Origin: an uncultured Actinomycetes bacterium
Lineage (GTDB): Bacteria > Actinomycetota > Coriobacteriia > Coriobacteriales > Atopobiaceae
Length of the DNA stretch: 43,882 nucleotides
Assembly: GCA_900315165.1 (NCBI GenBank)
Contig: OMXZ01000013.1
Coordinates: 1-43,882 of the forward strand
Reading direction: 5' to 3'
Positions 26,246 through 34,454 of this stretch are shown piece by piece (the first letter of the stretch is position 1; every line of letters starts with the position of its first letter). Below the pieces are notes generated by a model. The model made no database searches. It was not told the DNA's origin and saw nothing but the letters and a program-made list of their open reading frames with translations. The translations under genes were made by a program, and so were the position numbers.

Positions 26246-26280
26246 AGGACAGCATCGGTTTACGGTGCGGTCCTTCTTTA
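26246..26280 (+). terminator. Rho-independent terminator after the NAD(P)-binding gene
   Basis: GGAC (26247-26250), GCA and CG pair with CG, TGC and GTCC (26270-26273) around GTTTA, leaving single-base bulges, then TTCTTT. It lies 39 bp beyond the stop, in the right orientation. Confidence 0.65.
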
Positions 26281-26302
26281 GGATCGCTTCATCGACGTGA
26301 AA

Positions 26303-26533
26303 GGACCCCTCTTCGAGATTCTGACCCTTCTGAGTCCTTTTTTAGCACAGAGCGCATCACAAAGTCGCAGGTAAAGATGGTGTTGTTTGGACCCGAGAAA
26401 ACACGGCATCTGCGCGGTGATTACTTTTTATATATACGCAGGTAGATGCCCTGCCAATTACATCAAACATCGCAGCGTTTGATTCGAAGATGCCCTAATG
26501 ACTCATAAGGGTCAAAATCTCGAAGAGGGGTCC
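26303..26533. mobile_element. MITE-like element, copy A (231 bp, 34-bp terminal inverted repeats)
   Basis: The left arm (26303-26336) starts GGACCCCTCTTCGAGATT and ends CTTCTGAGTC; the right arm (26500-26533) is its complement with 2 mismatches in 34. Inside, GCAGGTAAA (26377-26385), CCCGAGAAAACACG (26392-26405), ATCTGCG (26408-26414) and CGCAGGTA (26437-26444) recur in the same order in copy B at 34195-34420. There is no open reading frame. It lies between convergent genes. The gene-free stretch 26209-26711 otherwise holds a terminator and a short direct repeat (GACAGGTAACG twice near 26650-26685). Confidence 0.75.
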
Positions 26534-26711
26534 GACAATGTGCCCCGATGGACTTCTGCGCCCTTATCCATCATCGCTCACGAGATGCGAAAATGCCCAA
26601 TTCATCAGCGTACTCCATGGCACGCCGCAGGTTCCGCTCGTCGCTTGTGCGACAGGTAACGCGTTTGACAGGTAACGGGGTCTGCCACGTGTTGTCTCCG
26701 ACTGGCCCTCC

Positions 26712-29246
26712 CTAGCCCAGGACCTCGGCGGCGATCTTGGCGGTCTCGTTGGCGTCCTTGGCGTAGTAGTCGGCGCCGACCATCTGGGCATACTCGGGGT
26801 TGAGCACCGCGCCGCCGACGACGATCTTGCACCAAGGAGCCTGCTCGCGCAGGAGCACGATGGTATCGGCCATCGACTTGACGGTCGTGGTCATCAGCGC
26901 CGAGAGGCCGCACAGCTGGATGTGGTCGCGCACGACGGCGTCGACGACGACCTGCGGGTCAACGTCGCGGCCCAGGTCGATCACCTCGTAGCCGTAGTTC
27001 TCGAGCAGCATCTTCACGATGTTCTTGCCGATGTCGTGGATGTCGCCCTTCACGGTGCAGACGACGATCTTGCCCTTGCTCTCGACCGCCTCGCCGGAGC
27101 CCGCGGTCGCCTGGCGGATGGTCTCGAAGCCGGCCTTGGCAGCCTCCGCCGACGCCATCAGCTGCGGCAGGAAGAAGACCCCCTTCTCGAAGCGGTCGCC
27201 CACTTCGTCCAGCGCGGGTATGAGAACCTCGTTGATCGCGTACATCGCATCGTGCTCGGCCATGATCTGGTCCACGAGCGCGGGCACCGGACCCTTGCGC
27301 CCCTCGAGGACGAAACCGACCGCGCGCTCCTCGGGCGTCTTGGCCGCTGCGTCAGTCGCGCCTGCACCCGCGCCGCTCGCAGCGGCGACGCCATCCGAGG
27401 CGGTTCCCACGGCGGTAGCCGCAGCTCCCGCGCCCGCCGCGGCGGGCACCCCGTCCTTGCGGTCGGCATAGGCGCGCACGTAGTCCTGCGCCGCCCCGTC
27501 CTCGCCGGTCAGCACGCGCCATGAGGCATAGACGTCCATCAGGCGCTGGTTGTTGGGGTTGACGATGCCCATATCGAGGCCGGCCGCGAAGGCCGCCGCC
27601 AGGAAGGTCGCGTTGACCAGCGGGCGGAAGGGCAGGCCGAAGCTGATGTTGGACACGCCCAGCACCGTGCGGACGCCGGGCAGCTCGCGCTTGACCAGAG
27701 CAATGCCGTCGAGAATCTTGCGCGGGACGGTCTGGTCGGTCGAGGCGGCCATGGCCAGGCAGTCGATCACGATGTCGCGGCGGGGGATGCCGTAGGACTC
27801 GGCCTCGGCCACGATGCGACGCGCGATCTCGAGGCGACCCTCGGCGGTGGCGGGGATGCCGTCCTCGTCGATCGTGAGGCCGACGATCGCGCAGCCGTAG
27901 TGCGCTGCGATGGGCAGGACCGCGTCCATGATCTCGCGCTTGCCGTTGGTGGAGTTGATGAGGGGTTTGCCGGGGTACTTGCGCACGACGTTCTCGACCG
28001 CGGCAGGGTCGGCGGAGTCGATCTGGAGCGGCAGGCGCGTGACGCCCTGGAGCTCGGTCACGAGCTGGTCGAGCGTGGCCGCCTCATCGATCTCGGGAAG
28101 GCCCGCGTTCACGTCGAGGATCTGCGCGCCGGCCTCGGCCTGCTTGAGCGCCTCCCCCATCACGTAATCGTGGTTGCCCGTGCGGAGGGCTTCCTTCATG
28201 AGCTTCTTGCCCGTGGGGTTGATGCGCTCGCCGATCACGCCGACATGGCCCATGGGAAGGGCGACCAGCTCCTGCGAGCTCGCCACGCGGAAGTCGTCGC
28301 GACGGACGCGCGGCGCAGGAACCCGCCCTTCGAGCAGGGCGCGCTCGCCGCGGGTGAAGTCGGGGGTCGTGCCGCAGCAGCCGCCGATCACCGTAACACC
28401 GGCGTCGAGCATCCCCTCGACCGCCGCGCAGAATTCCTCCGGGGTGATGTCATAGACAGTCCGCCCGTCCACCTCGCGGGGCAGGCCGGCGTTGGCTTGG
28501 GCCATCACGGGACAGTCGGCCCAGGGCAGCATGCGCGCGATCAGCGGTGCCACATCCGCTGGGCCGAGCGAGCAGTTGATGCCGAGCACATCCACACCCA
28601 GCGAGCTCATCGTGACGGCGGCAACCTCGGGGGTCGTGCCGAGGAAGGTGCGCCCGTCCTCGCCGAAAGTCATGGTGGCGAAAATTGGCAGGTCGGACTG
28701 CTCCTTTGCCGCCAGGATCGCCGCCTTCATCTCGGAAAGGTCGGCCATGGTCTCGATGATGAAGAAGTCCGCGCCCGCCGCATCGGCTGCCCGTACCTGT
28801 TCGGCGAAAAGCTCGTAGGCATCGTCGAAGGGCAGGATGCCCATGGGCTGGAGCAGGGCGCCGGTCGGGCCGATGTCGGCGGCGACGTAATGGACGCCCG
28901 AGGCGCGGGCATTCCGTATCGCCGCCTCGAAGATCTCGGCAACCTTGTCCTCGTCGCCGAACTTGAGGGCGTTGGCGCCGAAGGTATTGGTGGTCGCGAC
29001 GTCCGCGCCGGCCTCGGTATAGGCCCGATGGATGTCCGTAATCTGGTCAGGATTGGTGAGGTTGAGCAGCTCGGGCAGCTCGCCGGCCGCAAGCCCGCGC
29101 GCCTGGAGCTGCGTGCCCATCGCACCGTCGAAGAGCAGGAAGTCTTCGCCGTCGAGCACGCGCTGGAGCCGCTCGTCGGCGACACGTAGCGTGCGACGGC
29201 AATGGAGGCGGGTGGGCGACTGGGTGTCCGTATCGACGTCAGCCAT
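26712..29246 (-). CDS. metH: Cobalamin-dependent methionine synthase lacking the reactivation domain
   Basis: An 844-residue enzyme moving a methyl group from 5-methyltetrahydrofolate via cobalamin to homocysteine. ATG 29246 follows GGAAGGA. Order of domains: homocysteine/zinc barrel (~25-315; zinc ligands Cys225, Cys290, Cys291 in NCSLG and GGCCGTTP), pterin-binding barrel (~330-610, GERINPTGKK and LDVNAG), an Ala/Gly linker (~620-660), helical cap, and the cobalamin Rossmann domain with DIHDIGKNIV (735-744; His737 is the lower cobalt ligand). E. coli MetH is ~1,220 residues; the missing AdoMet-binding reactivation domain is the separate upstream gene, which overlaps this start by 8 bp. Confidence 0.95.
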   Translation of the reverse strand: MADVDTDTQSPTRLHCRRTLRVADERLQRVLDGEDFLLFDGAMGTQLQARGLAAGELPELLNLTNPDQITDIHRAYTEAGADVATTNTFGANALKFGDEDKVAEIFEAAIRNARASGVHYVAADIGPTGALLQPMGILPFDDAYELFAEQVRAADAAGADFFIIETMADLSEMKAAILAAKEQSDLPIFATMTFGEDGRTFLGTTPEVAAVTMSSLGVDVLGINCSLGPADVAPLIARMLPWADCPVMAQANAGLPREVDGRTVYDITPEEFCAAVEGMLDAGVTVIGGCCGTTPDFTRGERALLEGRVPAPRVRRDDFRVASSQELVALPMGHVGVIGERINPTGKKLMKEALRTGNHDYVMGEALKQAEAGAQILDVNAGLPEIDEAATLDQLVTELQGVTRLPLQIDSADPAAVENVVRKYPGKPLINSTNGKREIMDAVLPIAAHYGCAIVGLTIDEDGIPATAEGRLEIARRIVAEAESYGIPRRDIVIDCLAMAASTDQTVPRKILDGIALVKRELPGVRTVLGVSNISFGLPFRPLVNATFLAAAFAAGLDMGIVNPNNQRLMDVYASWRVLTGEDGAAQDYVRAYADRKDGVPAAAGAGAAATAVGTASDGVAAASGAGAGATDAAAKTPEERAVGFVLEGRKGPVPALVDQIMAEHDAMYAINEVLIPALDEVGDRFEKGVFFLPQLMASAEAAKAGFETIRQATAGSGEAVESKGKIVVCTVKGDIHDIGKNIVKMLLENYGYEVIDLGRDVDPQVVVDAVVRDHIQLCGLSALMTTTVKSMADTIVLLREQAPWCKIVVGGAVLNPEYAQMVGADYYAKDANETAKIAAEVLG

Positions 29247-29943
29247 GGCAGGTCCTTCCGGAGGCACGTATCGTGCAGAATTCTTTGCAGTAGCAATACT
29301 GACAGGTCACCTTGCGGCTGGCCTGCGGTTCCTCGAAAAACCCGATGACCGCCGTGACACTCTTGGTGGGCACCATGAGATTGGTAGGCGTAAGGGTGAT
29401 GCCCAGCTGGCGGGTCGCGTCCAACGTGCGCAGGACGACCGGTTGGATATCGAGCGGCAGGTCGCCATAGCCCGGGCTGAAGCGCCAGTTCACGTACTGC
29501 CCGCGCGCGGCCGCCTCCCCCACCAGGCGGGCCTCCACAGCGTCCGCGGCGCGTTCGACCAGCGTGGACCCTGCCACGTCGAAGACCGTCTGGGCCAGGG
29601 GGTCGATCAGCGACAGGCGGCGGATCTCCTGGTCGATGCCCATGCCCGCCGTGACGGCGAAGACGCCCACCGCCACCGCGCCGTCCAGGTGCTCCGCGAT
29701 GTCGTGCCCGCGCAGGACGAGCGCGGTCCCCGCCAGATGCACGACGGGATTATCGCCCCCGTCGCGCCCGGCCACGTCGAAGACGCGCCAGACGCCGCGC
29801 GGCCGGCCGACCTCGAGCGCACGCGCCATGCCCTCATCGATGCGGGCGTCGAGCTCGGGCGAGATCTCCTGCCCGGCATAGCCGAGATAGCGCAGCACCT
29901 CGCTCCGGTCGAGCGTGGTTATGGTGAAGCTCTCGACCGCCAT
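29239..29943 (-). CDS. Methionine synthase reactivation-domain protein with C-terminal Cys cluster
   Basis: A 234-residue stand-alone version of the MetH activation domain, which re-methylates oxidised cob(II)alamin using AdoMet and an electron donor. WRFSPGYGDLPL (153-164) is the RxxPGY AdoMet motif; TPTNLMVPTKSVTAVIGF (185-202) is the conserved second half. The tail carries C214-x2-C217-x-C219-x3-C223 and Cys232, which could bind zinc or a cofactor; similar Cys tails occur in split activation proteins. The stop overlaps the metH start and metF ends 10 bp upstream, so metF, this gene and metH are one operon that reunites the split enzyme. Confidence 0.9.
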   Translation of the reverse strand: MAVESFTITTLDRSEVLRYLGYAGQEISPELDARIDEGMARALEVGRPRGVWRVFDVAGRDGGDNPVVHLAGTALVLRGHDIAEHLDGAVAVGVFAVTAGMGIDQEIRRLSLIDPLAQTVFDVAGSTLVERAADAVEARLVGEAAARGQYVNWRFSPGYGDLPLDIQPVVLRTLDATRQLGITLTPTNLMVPTKSVTAVIGFFEEPQASRKVTCQYCYCKEFCTIRASGRTCHG

Positions 29944-29953
29944 ACGTGTCGAC

Positions 29954-30817
29954 CTACTCGGCCAGATATCCGCAGGTCACGAGCGCGTCGTGCACAGCCT
30001 CGGCCACGCTCGGACGGTTCATCGTGTAGATATGCAGGCCGTCCACGCCGTTGGCCGCGAGGTCGACGAGCTGCTCGCAGGCGTACTCGACGCCCGCCTG
30101 GCGCTGGGCCTCCGGGTCGTCGCCCGCCGCCACGAGGCGCTTAATGACCGCCGATGGGATGGACGCGCCGCAGGTGAAGGACATGCGCTGAATCTGCTTG
30201 ACGCTGGTGAAGGGCATGATGCCCACCGAGATCGGCAGCTTCACACGGGCGCGGTCGCAGGCCTCGCGGAAGCGGTAGAAATACTCGTTGTCGAAGAAGA
30301 GCTGCGAGACGAGGAAGTCCGCGCCGGCATCCTGTTTCTGCTTGAGGTGCTCGATCGACGTCGTGAAGTCCTGACACTCGACATGACCCTCGGGATAGCA
30401 GGCCGCACCGATGCAGAGGCCGGAGTCCTTGAGGTAGGCGATGAGGTCCTTGGCATAGGCGAAGTCACGGATCTCGCGGCCGGGGCCGTGGTCACCGCGC
30501 AGGGCGAGGACGTTCTCGACGCCGAGCTCCTTGAGCTGAGCGATGTAGGCGTCGACGTCGGCCTTGGTCGACCCCATGCAGGTGAGGTGGGCAAGGGCGT
30601 TGGTCTTGCCCGCGCTCTGGATGCGGCCGGCGATCGCAGCCGTCGCGGACGAGTTGCCGCTGCCGCCGGCGGAGAAGGTCACCGAGATCCAGTCGGGATG
30701 GCAGTCCGCGAGCTCGTGGGCAATCTCGGTCGCCTGATCGACCGGCAGGTCGCCCTTGGGCGGAAAGATCTCGAAGGAAAAGCTCTGCTTTGCGGCCATG
30801 ATGTCGTCGATGCGCAT
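29954..30817 (-). CDS. metF: 5,10-methylenetetrahydrofolate reductase
   Basis: A 287-residue TIM-barrel flavoenzyme that makes 5-methyltetrahydrofolate for MetH. The start follows AGAGGAGG. Motifs: FSFEIFPPKGD (~13-23, catalytic Glu), ISVTFSAGGSG (~44-54), LALRGDHG (~103-110, FAD contacts), GAACYPEGH (~137-145), FLVSQLFFDNEYF (~167-179) and VGIMPFTS. Length matches the ~290-residue bacterial form. It heads the metF-reactivase-metH operon. The 143-bp divergent gap to the HAD gene holds the promoter; I see no SAM or cobalamin riboswitch there. Confidence 0.95.
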   Translation of the reverse strand: MRIDDIMAAKQSFSFEIFPPKGDLPVDQATEIAHELADCHPDWISVTFSAGGSGNSSATAAIAGRIQSAGKTNALAHLTCMGSTKADVDAYIAQLKELGVENVLALRGDHGPGREIRDFAYAKDLIAYLKDSGLCIGAACYPEGHVECQDFTTSIEHLKQKQDAGADFLVSQLFFDNEYFYRFREACDRARVKLPISVGIMPFTSVKQIQRMSFTCGASIPSAVIKRLVAAGDDPEAQRQAGVEYACEQLVDLAANGVDGLHIYTMNRPSVAEAVHDALVTCGYLAE

Positions 30818-30960
30818 CGTGTCTGCCTCCTCTTGCGCCCATGCGGGCAGCGGAATTTGCGTAGTTCCAAAGACACTAGCACGAGTGCGGCCCCATCGCG
30901 GGTATCGTCACATATCATCAACGTAAGAAAAGCTGGCCACCCCTCGCGAAAAAGGAGCAC

Positions 30961-31617
30961 ATGATGATCGACGCCGCGATCTTCGACATGGACGGGCTGA
31001 TGTTCGACACCCAGCGCCTCTACGACCAGATGTGGGAGCCGGCATGTGCCGAGCAGGGCGTGCCCTGCATCCGCGGGATGGTCGAGGACACCCGCGGCAC
31101 CAACGGCGAGAACATGTGGGCCGCCATCCGCAAGTACTACGGCGACACGGTGGACCCCGCCGAGCTGTGGGCGGCCAACAAGCGCCACACCTTCGCTGCG
31201 CTTGAGAAGCACGTCCCCAAGCGCCCGGGTCTCGACGAGCTCTTGACCTGGCTCGACGAGCATAATGTGCCCATGGCCGTCGCCTCCTCCACCGAGCGCG
31301 AGCACGTGCTGCGCAACCTCGAGGTCGCCGGCGTGAGGCGCTATTTCAAGGCCGTCATCTGCGGCGACATGGTCAAGCTCTCCAAGCCCGACCCCGAGAC
31401 CTTCCTTGTGGCCGCCCGCGAGCTGGGCGTGGAGCCGACGCGCTCGCTCGTGCTCGAGGACGCCTATAACGGCGTACGCGCGGGGCACGCCGGTGGCTTC
31501 ATCACCGTGATGGTCCCCGACGTCGCCCCCGTCAACGACGAGATACGCGAGAAGGCCGATGCGATCTGCGACAGCCTGCTCGATGTCCGCAACCTGCTCG
31601 AGGCAGACAAGCTGTAG
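30961..31617 (+). CDS. HAD-superfamily hydrolase (beta-phosphoglucomutase-like)
   Basis: A 218-residue soluble phosphatase or phosphomutase. DMDGLMFDT (~9-17) supplies the nucleophile and acid/base aspartates; the helical cap follows (~18-85); SSTERE (~107-112) is motif II, SKPDPETFL with its Lys is motif III, and LEDAYNGVRAG is motif IV. These make it a subclass IA HAD like beta-phosphoglucomutase or phosphoglycolate phosphatase. Two tandem ATGs (30961, 30964) follow AAGGAG; the second has better spacing. A terminator follows. The substrate cannot be told from sequence. Confidence 0.88.
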   Translation: MMIDAAIFDMDGLMFDTQRLYDQMWEPACAEQGVPCIRGMVEDTRGTNGENMWAAIRKYYGDTVDPAELWAANKRHTFAALEKHVPKRPGLDELLTWLDEHNVPMAVASSTEREHVLRNLEVAGVRRYFKAVICGDMVKLSKPDPETFLVAARELGVEPTRSLVLEDAYNGVRAGHAGGFITVMVPDVAPVNDEIREKADAICDSLLDVRNLLEADKL

Positions 31618-31674
31618 GTCCGTTTTCGCCAGTCCGACAGCAGGATACGTCTCGGCCCGCCAACCCCTGCACCG

Positions 31675-31702
31675 AAGCCCTGCCCCAGCGACGGGGCTTT
31701 TT
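31675..31702 (+). terminator. Rho-independent terminator after the HAD hydrolase
   Basis: AAGCCC..GCCCC pairs with GGGGCTT around a short loop (stem core GCCCC 31682-31686 and GGGGC 31693-31697), followed by five T and C. It separates the HAD gene from the convergent helicase. Confidence 0.75.
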
Positions 31703-31703
31703 C

Positions 31704-34121
31704 TTATGCCGGCAGCTCCGGCTGGTCGGGCAGGCCGCACCACTGGCGCACCCGCCGCAGCATGCCCGCCACGTCGAGCACGCCATAGGCGAAGCCCTTA
31801 CGTACCAGCTCGTCGGGGACGTACTCGTCGTACTTGTCGAAGACGGGCACCTCGCCCGGATAGACCAGCTCCATGGGGTCGAGCGGACGGGTGGCCTGTT
31901 CAGCGAGCACGTCCACGAAACCCTGCGCATCCGCCTTCATGCAAAACTGCAGGAAGTAGGGACGGCTGGAGTCCAGACCCTTGAGGCCGAGGTCCGCCGC
32001 GCACCGCACTTTGAGGAAGCGCTCAAGGGCCAGGAAGGCGTAGCTGCCCAGCCAGGGGAAGAGGGCCCAGGAGTCGCCGCCAATGTTGATGAGCGGGGCT
32101 CGGAGCATACCGGACGAGCGCGCACTCTCCCGCGCCTGTGCGAGACGGGCGCGGGCGTTGGGCATCAGATAGGGATAGACGTCATCCTCCGCGAGCACGC
32201 GGGCCATGCGCTCGAGGATGTGAGTATGGATATCGCCCGGGCACTCGCCGAAATAGGCGGGCACCTGCCCTTTGACCTGGGTGCAATAGACGAGGTGGCG
32301 CTTGTGGTCGACCTCCTCGACGAGCCAGGTGGCGCCGGCGATCGCGATCTTCTCCCCCACGGGCGGCGGCAGCACCGTGGTGCCGAGCTCCTGGCTCTCG
32401 CTGCGGACCGTGTATTCCTCGCTCTCGACGAAGACGCCGTAGAAGCGGAAGTTGTTGACCACGCGCTCGCCGGCCAGGCCGACGATGAGGCCGCCCTCCT
32501 CCGTCTGTTGGATCTGCTCCGTCTCTATCAGGTGGTGGAGCAAGACGCGATAGTCGTCGGTCGACACGCGGTGGAAAGGGCTCAGCGTGAGCACACGAGT
32601 CGCGAGCTCGGCGGGGCTCATCTCGCCCCCCGAGGCCAGGGTCGCCATGGTCTGGTGGTAGAGCAGGCTGAAGGGCAGGCGGTCCAACCGCGGCGGCTCC
32701 ACCCAACGCTCCTCGAGGTAGAGCTGGACGAGGGCGATGCCTTGCAGGAGCTTCCAGGGGATGGTCTCGCCCAGGGTCGAGCGCGGCTCGGGCCGCTCCT
32801 CGCGCATCACGAACCACATCTCGGGCGGCGTGCCGCGCCGGCCCGTGCGTCCCATGCGCTGCAGGAAGCTCGAGACCGTGAAGGGGGCATCGATCTGGAA
32901 GGCCCGCTCGAGGCGGCCGATGTCGATGCCCAGCTCGAGCGTGGAGGTCGTGACCGTGGTGAGCGCGGTCTCCTCGTCCTTCATGAGGTCTTCGGCGGAC
33001 TCGCGTAGCGGGGCCGAGAGGTTGCCGTGGTGGATGAGGAAGCGGTCGGGCTCGTGATTGGCCTCGCAGTAGGAGCGCAGGGTGGTCGTGACCGCCTCGG
33101 CGTCCTCGCGGGAGTTGGCAAAGATGAGGCATTTGCGGCCGCGCGTATACTCGAAGATGTAGCCCAGGCCGGGGTCGGCAAGGGCGGGAGCCTGGTCCGT
33201 CTTGCCCTCGTACTCGGGGTTGCCGGCGGCGTCGCCCAAATCAGCGGCGCCCCCCACCCCGCCAGCAGCTCCTGAGCTCGCGCCGTTTTCCAAACCAGCG
33301 CCGGCACCGCTCAGGACATCAGGATTCGTATCGATAGCGACCGTTGCCGCAGGTTCCTCCGCAGCTTCACCGTATGCCGCGTCCTTCTTGACCCCGAAGG
33401 CGTCATCGGTCGCCTGGCGGTCGCTGATGTAGAAGTGCTCCATCGAGAGCCGCCAGCGCTGACCTTTGTCGTCGATGCGGGGGATGACCGTGGTGCGCCC
33501 CGTGCCCGCCGCGAGGAACTCGCCCGTGCGCTCCGGGTCGCCCACCGTGGCGGACAGGCCGATGCGGCGCGGGTTGACTCCGGCCATGCGAGAGAGGCGC
33601 TCGATCACGCAGAGAGTCTGGCCGCCGCGGTCGCCACGCATGAGCGAATGGACCTCGTCTATCACGACGAAGCGCAGGTCGCCGAAGATGCGCGGGATGG
33701 CCGAATGCTTGTGGAGGAGCATCGACTCCAGCGACTCGGGCGTAATCTGCAGGATGCCCGAGGGATGCTTCATCATCTTGGCCTTGCGCGAGGCGGCCAC
33801 GTCGCCGTGCCAGCGCCAGACGGGGATGTCCGCCTCCTCGCAGAGGTCGGTCAGACGGCCGAACTGGTCGTTGATCAGCGCCTTGAGCGGACCGACGTAG
33901 AGCACGCCTACGGAGCTGGGCGGGTCCTCCGCAAGCAGGGTGAGGATCGGGAAGAAGGCGGCCTCCGTCTTGCCCGAGGCGGTCGAGGCGCACAGCAGGA
34001 CGTTGTCCTCGGTATTGAAGATCGCGTCGCCCGCCGCCACCTGCACGCCGCGCAGCGACTGCCAGCCGTTGCGATAGATGAAGTCCTGCACAAAGGGTGC
34101 GTATCGCTCGAATACGTCCAA
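31704..34121 (-). CDS. Lhr-like DEAD/DEAH-box superfamily 2 helicase
   Basis: An 805-residue DNA/RNA helicase. Motif I ASTASGKT (45-52), motif II DEVH (155-158) in VIDEVHSLMRGDRGGQ, motif III LSATVGDPE, motif IV region KCLIFANSREDAE, motif V TSTLELGIDIG and motif VI FLQRMGRTGRRG are all present. Between the two RecA domains lies a ~60-residue Gly/Ala/Glu-rich insert. The C-terminal half is of Lhr type. I chose TTG 34121 behind GGAGGCGGG because helicase-like sequence starts there (DVFERYAPFVQ); an in-frame GTG at 34190 is possible. It is the last gene of the TerB/DUF2791 set; related helicases (BrxHI) act in type 2 BREX. MITE copy B sits 70-300 bp upstream. Confidence 0.88.
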   Translation of the reverse strand: MDVFERYAPFVQDFIYRNGWQSLRGVQVAAGDAIFNTEDNVLLCASTASGKTEAAFFPILTLLAEDPPSSVGVLYVGPLKALINDQFGRLTDLCEEADIPVWRWHGDVAASRKAKMMKHPSGILQITPESLESMLLHKHSAIPRIFGDLRFVVIDEVHSLMRGDRGGQTLCVIERLSRMAGVNPRRIGLSATVGDPERTGEFLAAGTGRTTVIPRIDDKGQRWRLSMEHFYISDRQATDDAFGVKKDAAYGEAAEEPAATVAIDTNPDVLSGAGAGLENGASSGAAGGVGGAADLGDAAGNPEYEGKTDQAPALADPGLGYIFEYTRGRKCLIFANSREDAEAVTTTLRSYCEANHEPDRFLIHHGNLSAPLRESAEDLMKDEETALTTVTTSTLELGIDIGRLERAFQIDAPFTVSSFLQRMGRTGRRGTPPEMWFVMREERPEPRSTLGETIPWKLLQGIALVQLYLEERWVEPPRLDRLPFSLLYHQTMATLASGGEMSPAELATRVLTLSPFHRVSTDDYRVLLHHLIETEQIQQTEEGGLIVGLAGERVVNNFRFYGVFVESEEYTVRSESQELGTTVLPPPVGEKIAIAGATWLVEEVDHKRHLVYCTQVKGQVPAYFGECPGDIHTHILERMARVLAEDDVYPYLMPNARARLAQARESARSSGMLRAPLINIGGDSWALFPWLGSYAFLALERFLKVRCAADLGLKGLDSSRPYFLQFCMKADAQGFVDVLAEQATRPLDPMELVYPGEVPVFDKYDEYVPDELVRKGFAYGVLDVAGMLRRVRQWCGLPDQPELPA

Positions 34122-34194
34122 ACCCGCCTCCGGCCAATCATCCAAACTACCTGACCAACCAGTATAATGCGGCAACTTTACTATCCCCACGGTA

Positions 34195-34420
34195 CCCCTA
34201 TTCGAGATATTGACCCTTCTGAGTCACTTTCAAGAGCACGACGTCTTGCAAAAGGGCAGGTAAAAGACAGGGCTGTCTCGTCCCGAGAAAACACGACTAT
34301 CTGCGATTATTTTCATAATTAATAACCGCAGGTAAACGGTTCGCCAAACTCGATGGAACTGACAGCTGGCACCTTAAAAATCGCCAAATGACTCAGAAGG
34401 GTCAATTTCTCGAACAGGGG
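34195..34420. mobile_element. MITE-like element, copy B (226 bp, 32-bp terminal inverted repeats)
   Basis: The left arm (34195-34226: CCCCTATTCGAGATATTG, then ACCCTTCTGAGTCA) and right arm (34389-34420) match with 2 mismatches in 32. Internal blocks GCAGGTAAA (34256-34264), CCCGAGAAAACACG (34282-34295), ATCTGCG (34299-34305) and CGCAGGTA (34327-34334) are shared with copy A. The sequence between blocks differs, so the copies are old or the blocks are under selection. It fills the gap between the nuclease-like gene and the helicase; with this element, 34122-34454 holds nothing else visible. Confidence 0.75.
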
Positions 34421-34454
34421 GTCGGCGGCGCGGAACGAGCCAGCATCGTCCGGA

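Noticed and set aside
26712-29246. metH as a truncated gene
   Set aside because: The missing reactivation domain is encoded intact by the overlapping upstream gene, so this is a split enzyme, not decay.
30818-30960. SAM or cobalamin riboswitch ahead of metF
   Set aside because: The 143-bp divergent gap shows none of the conserved core sequences or stems.
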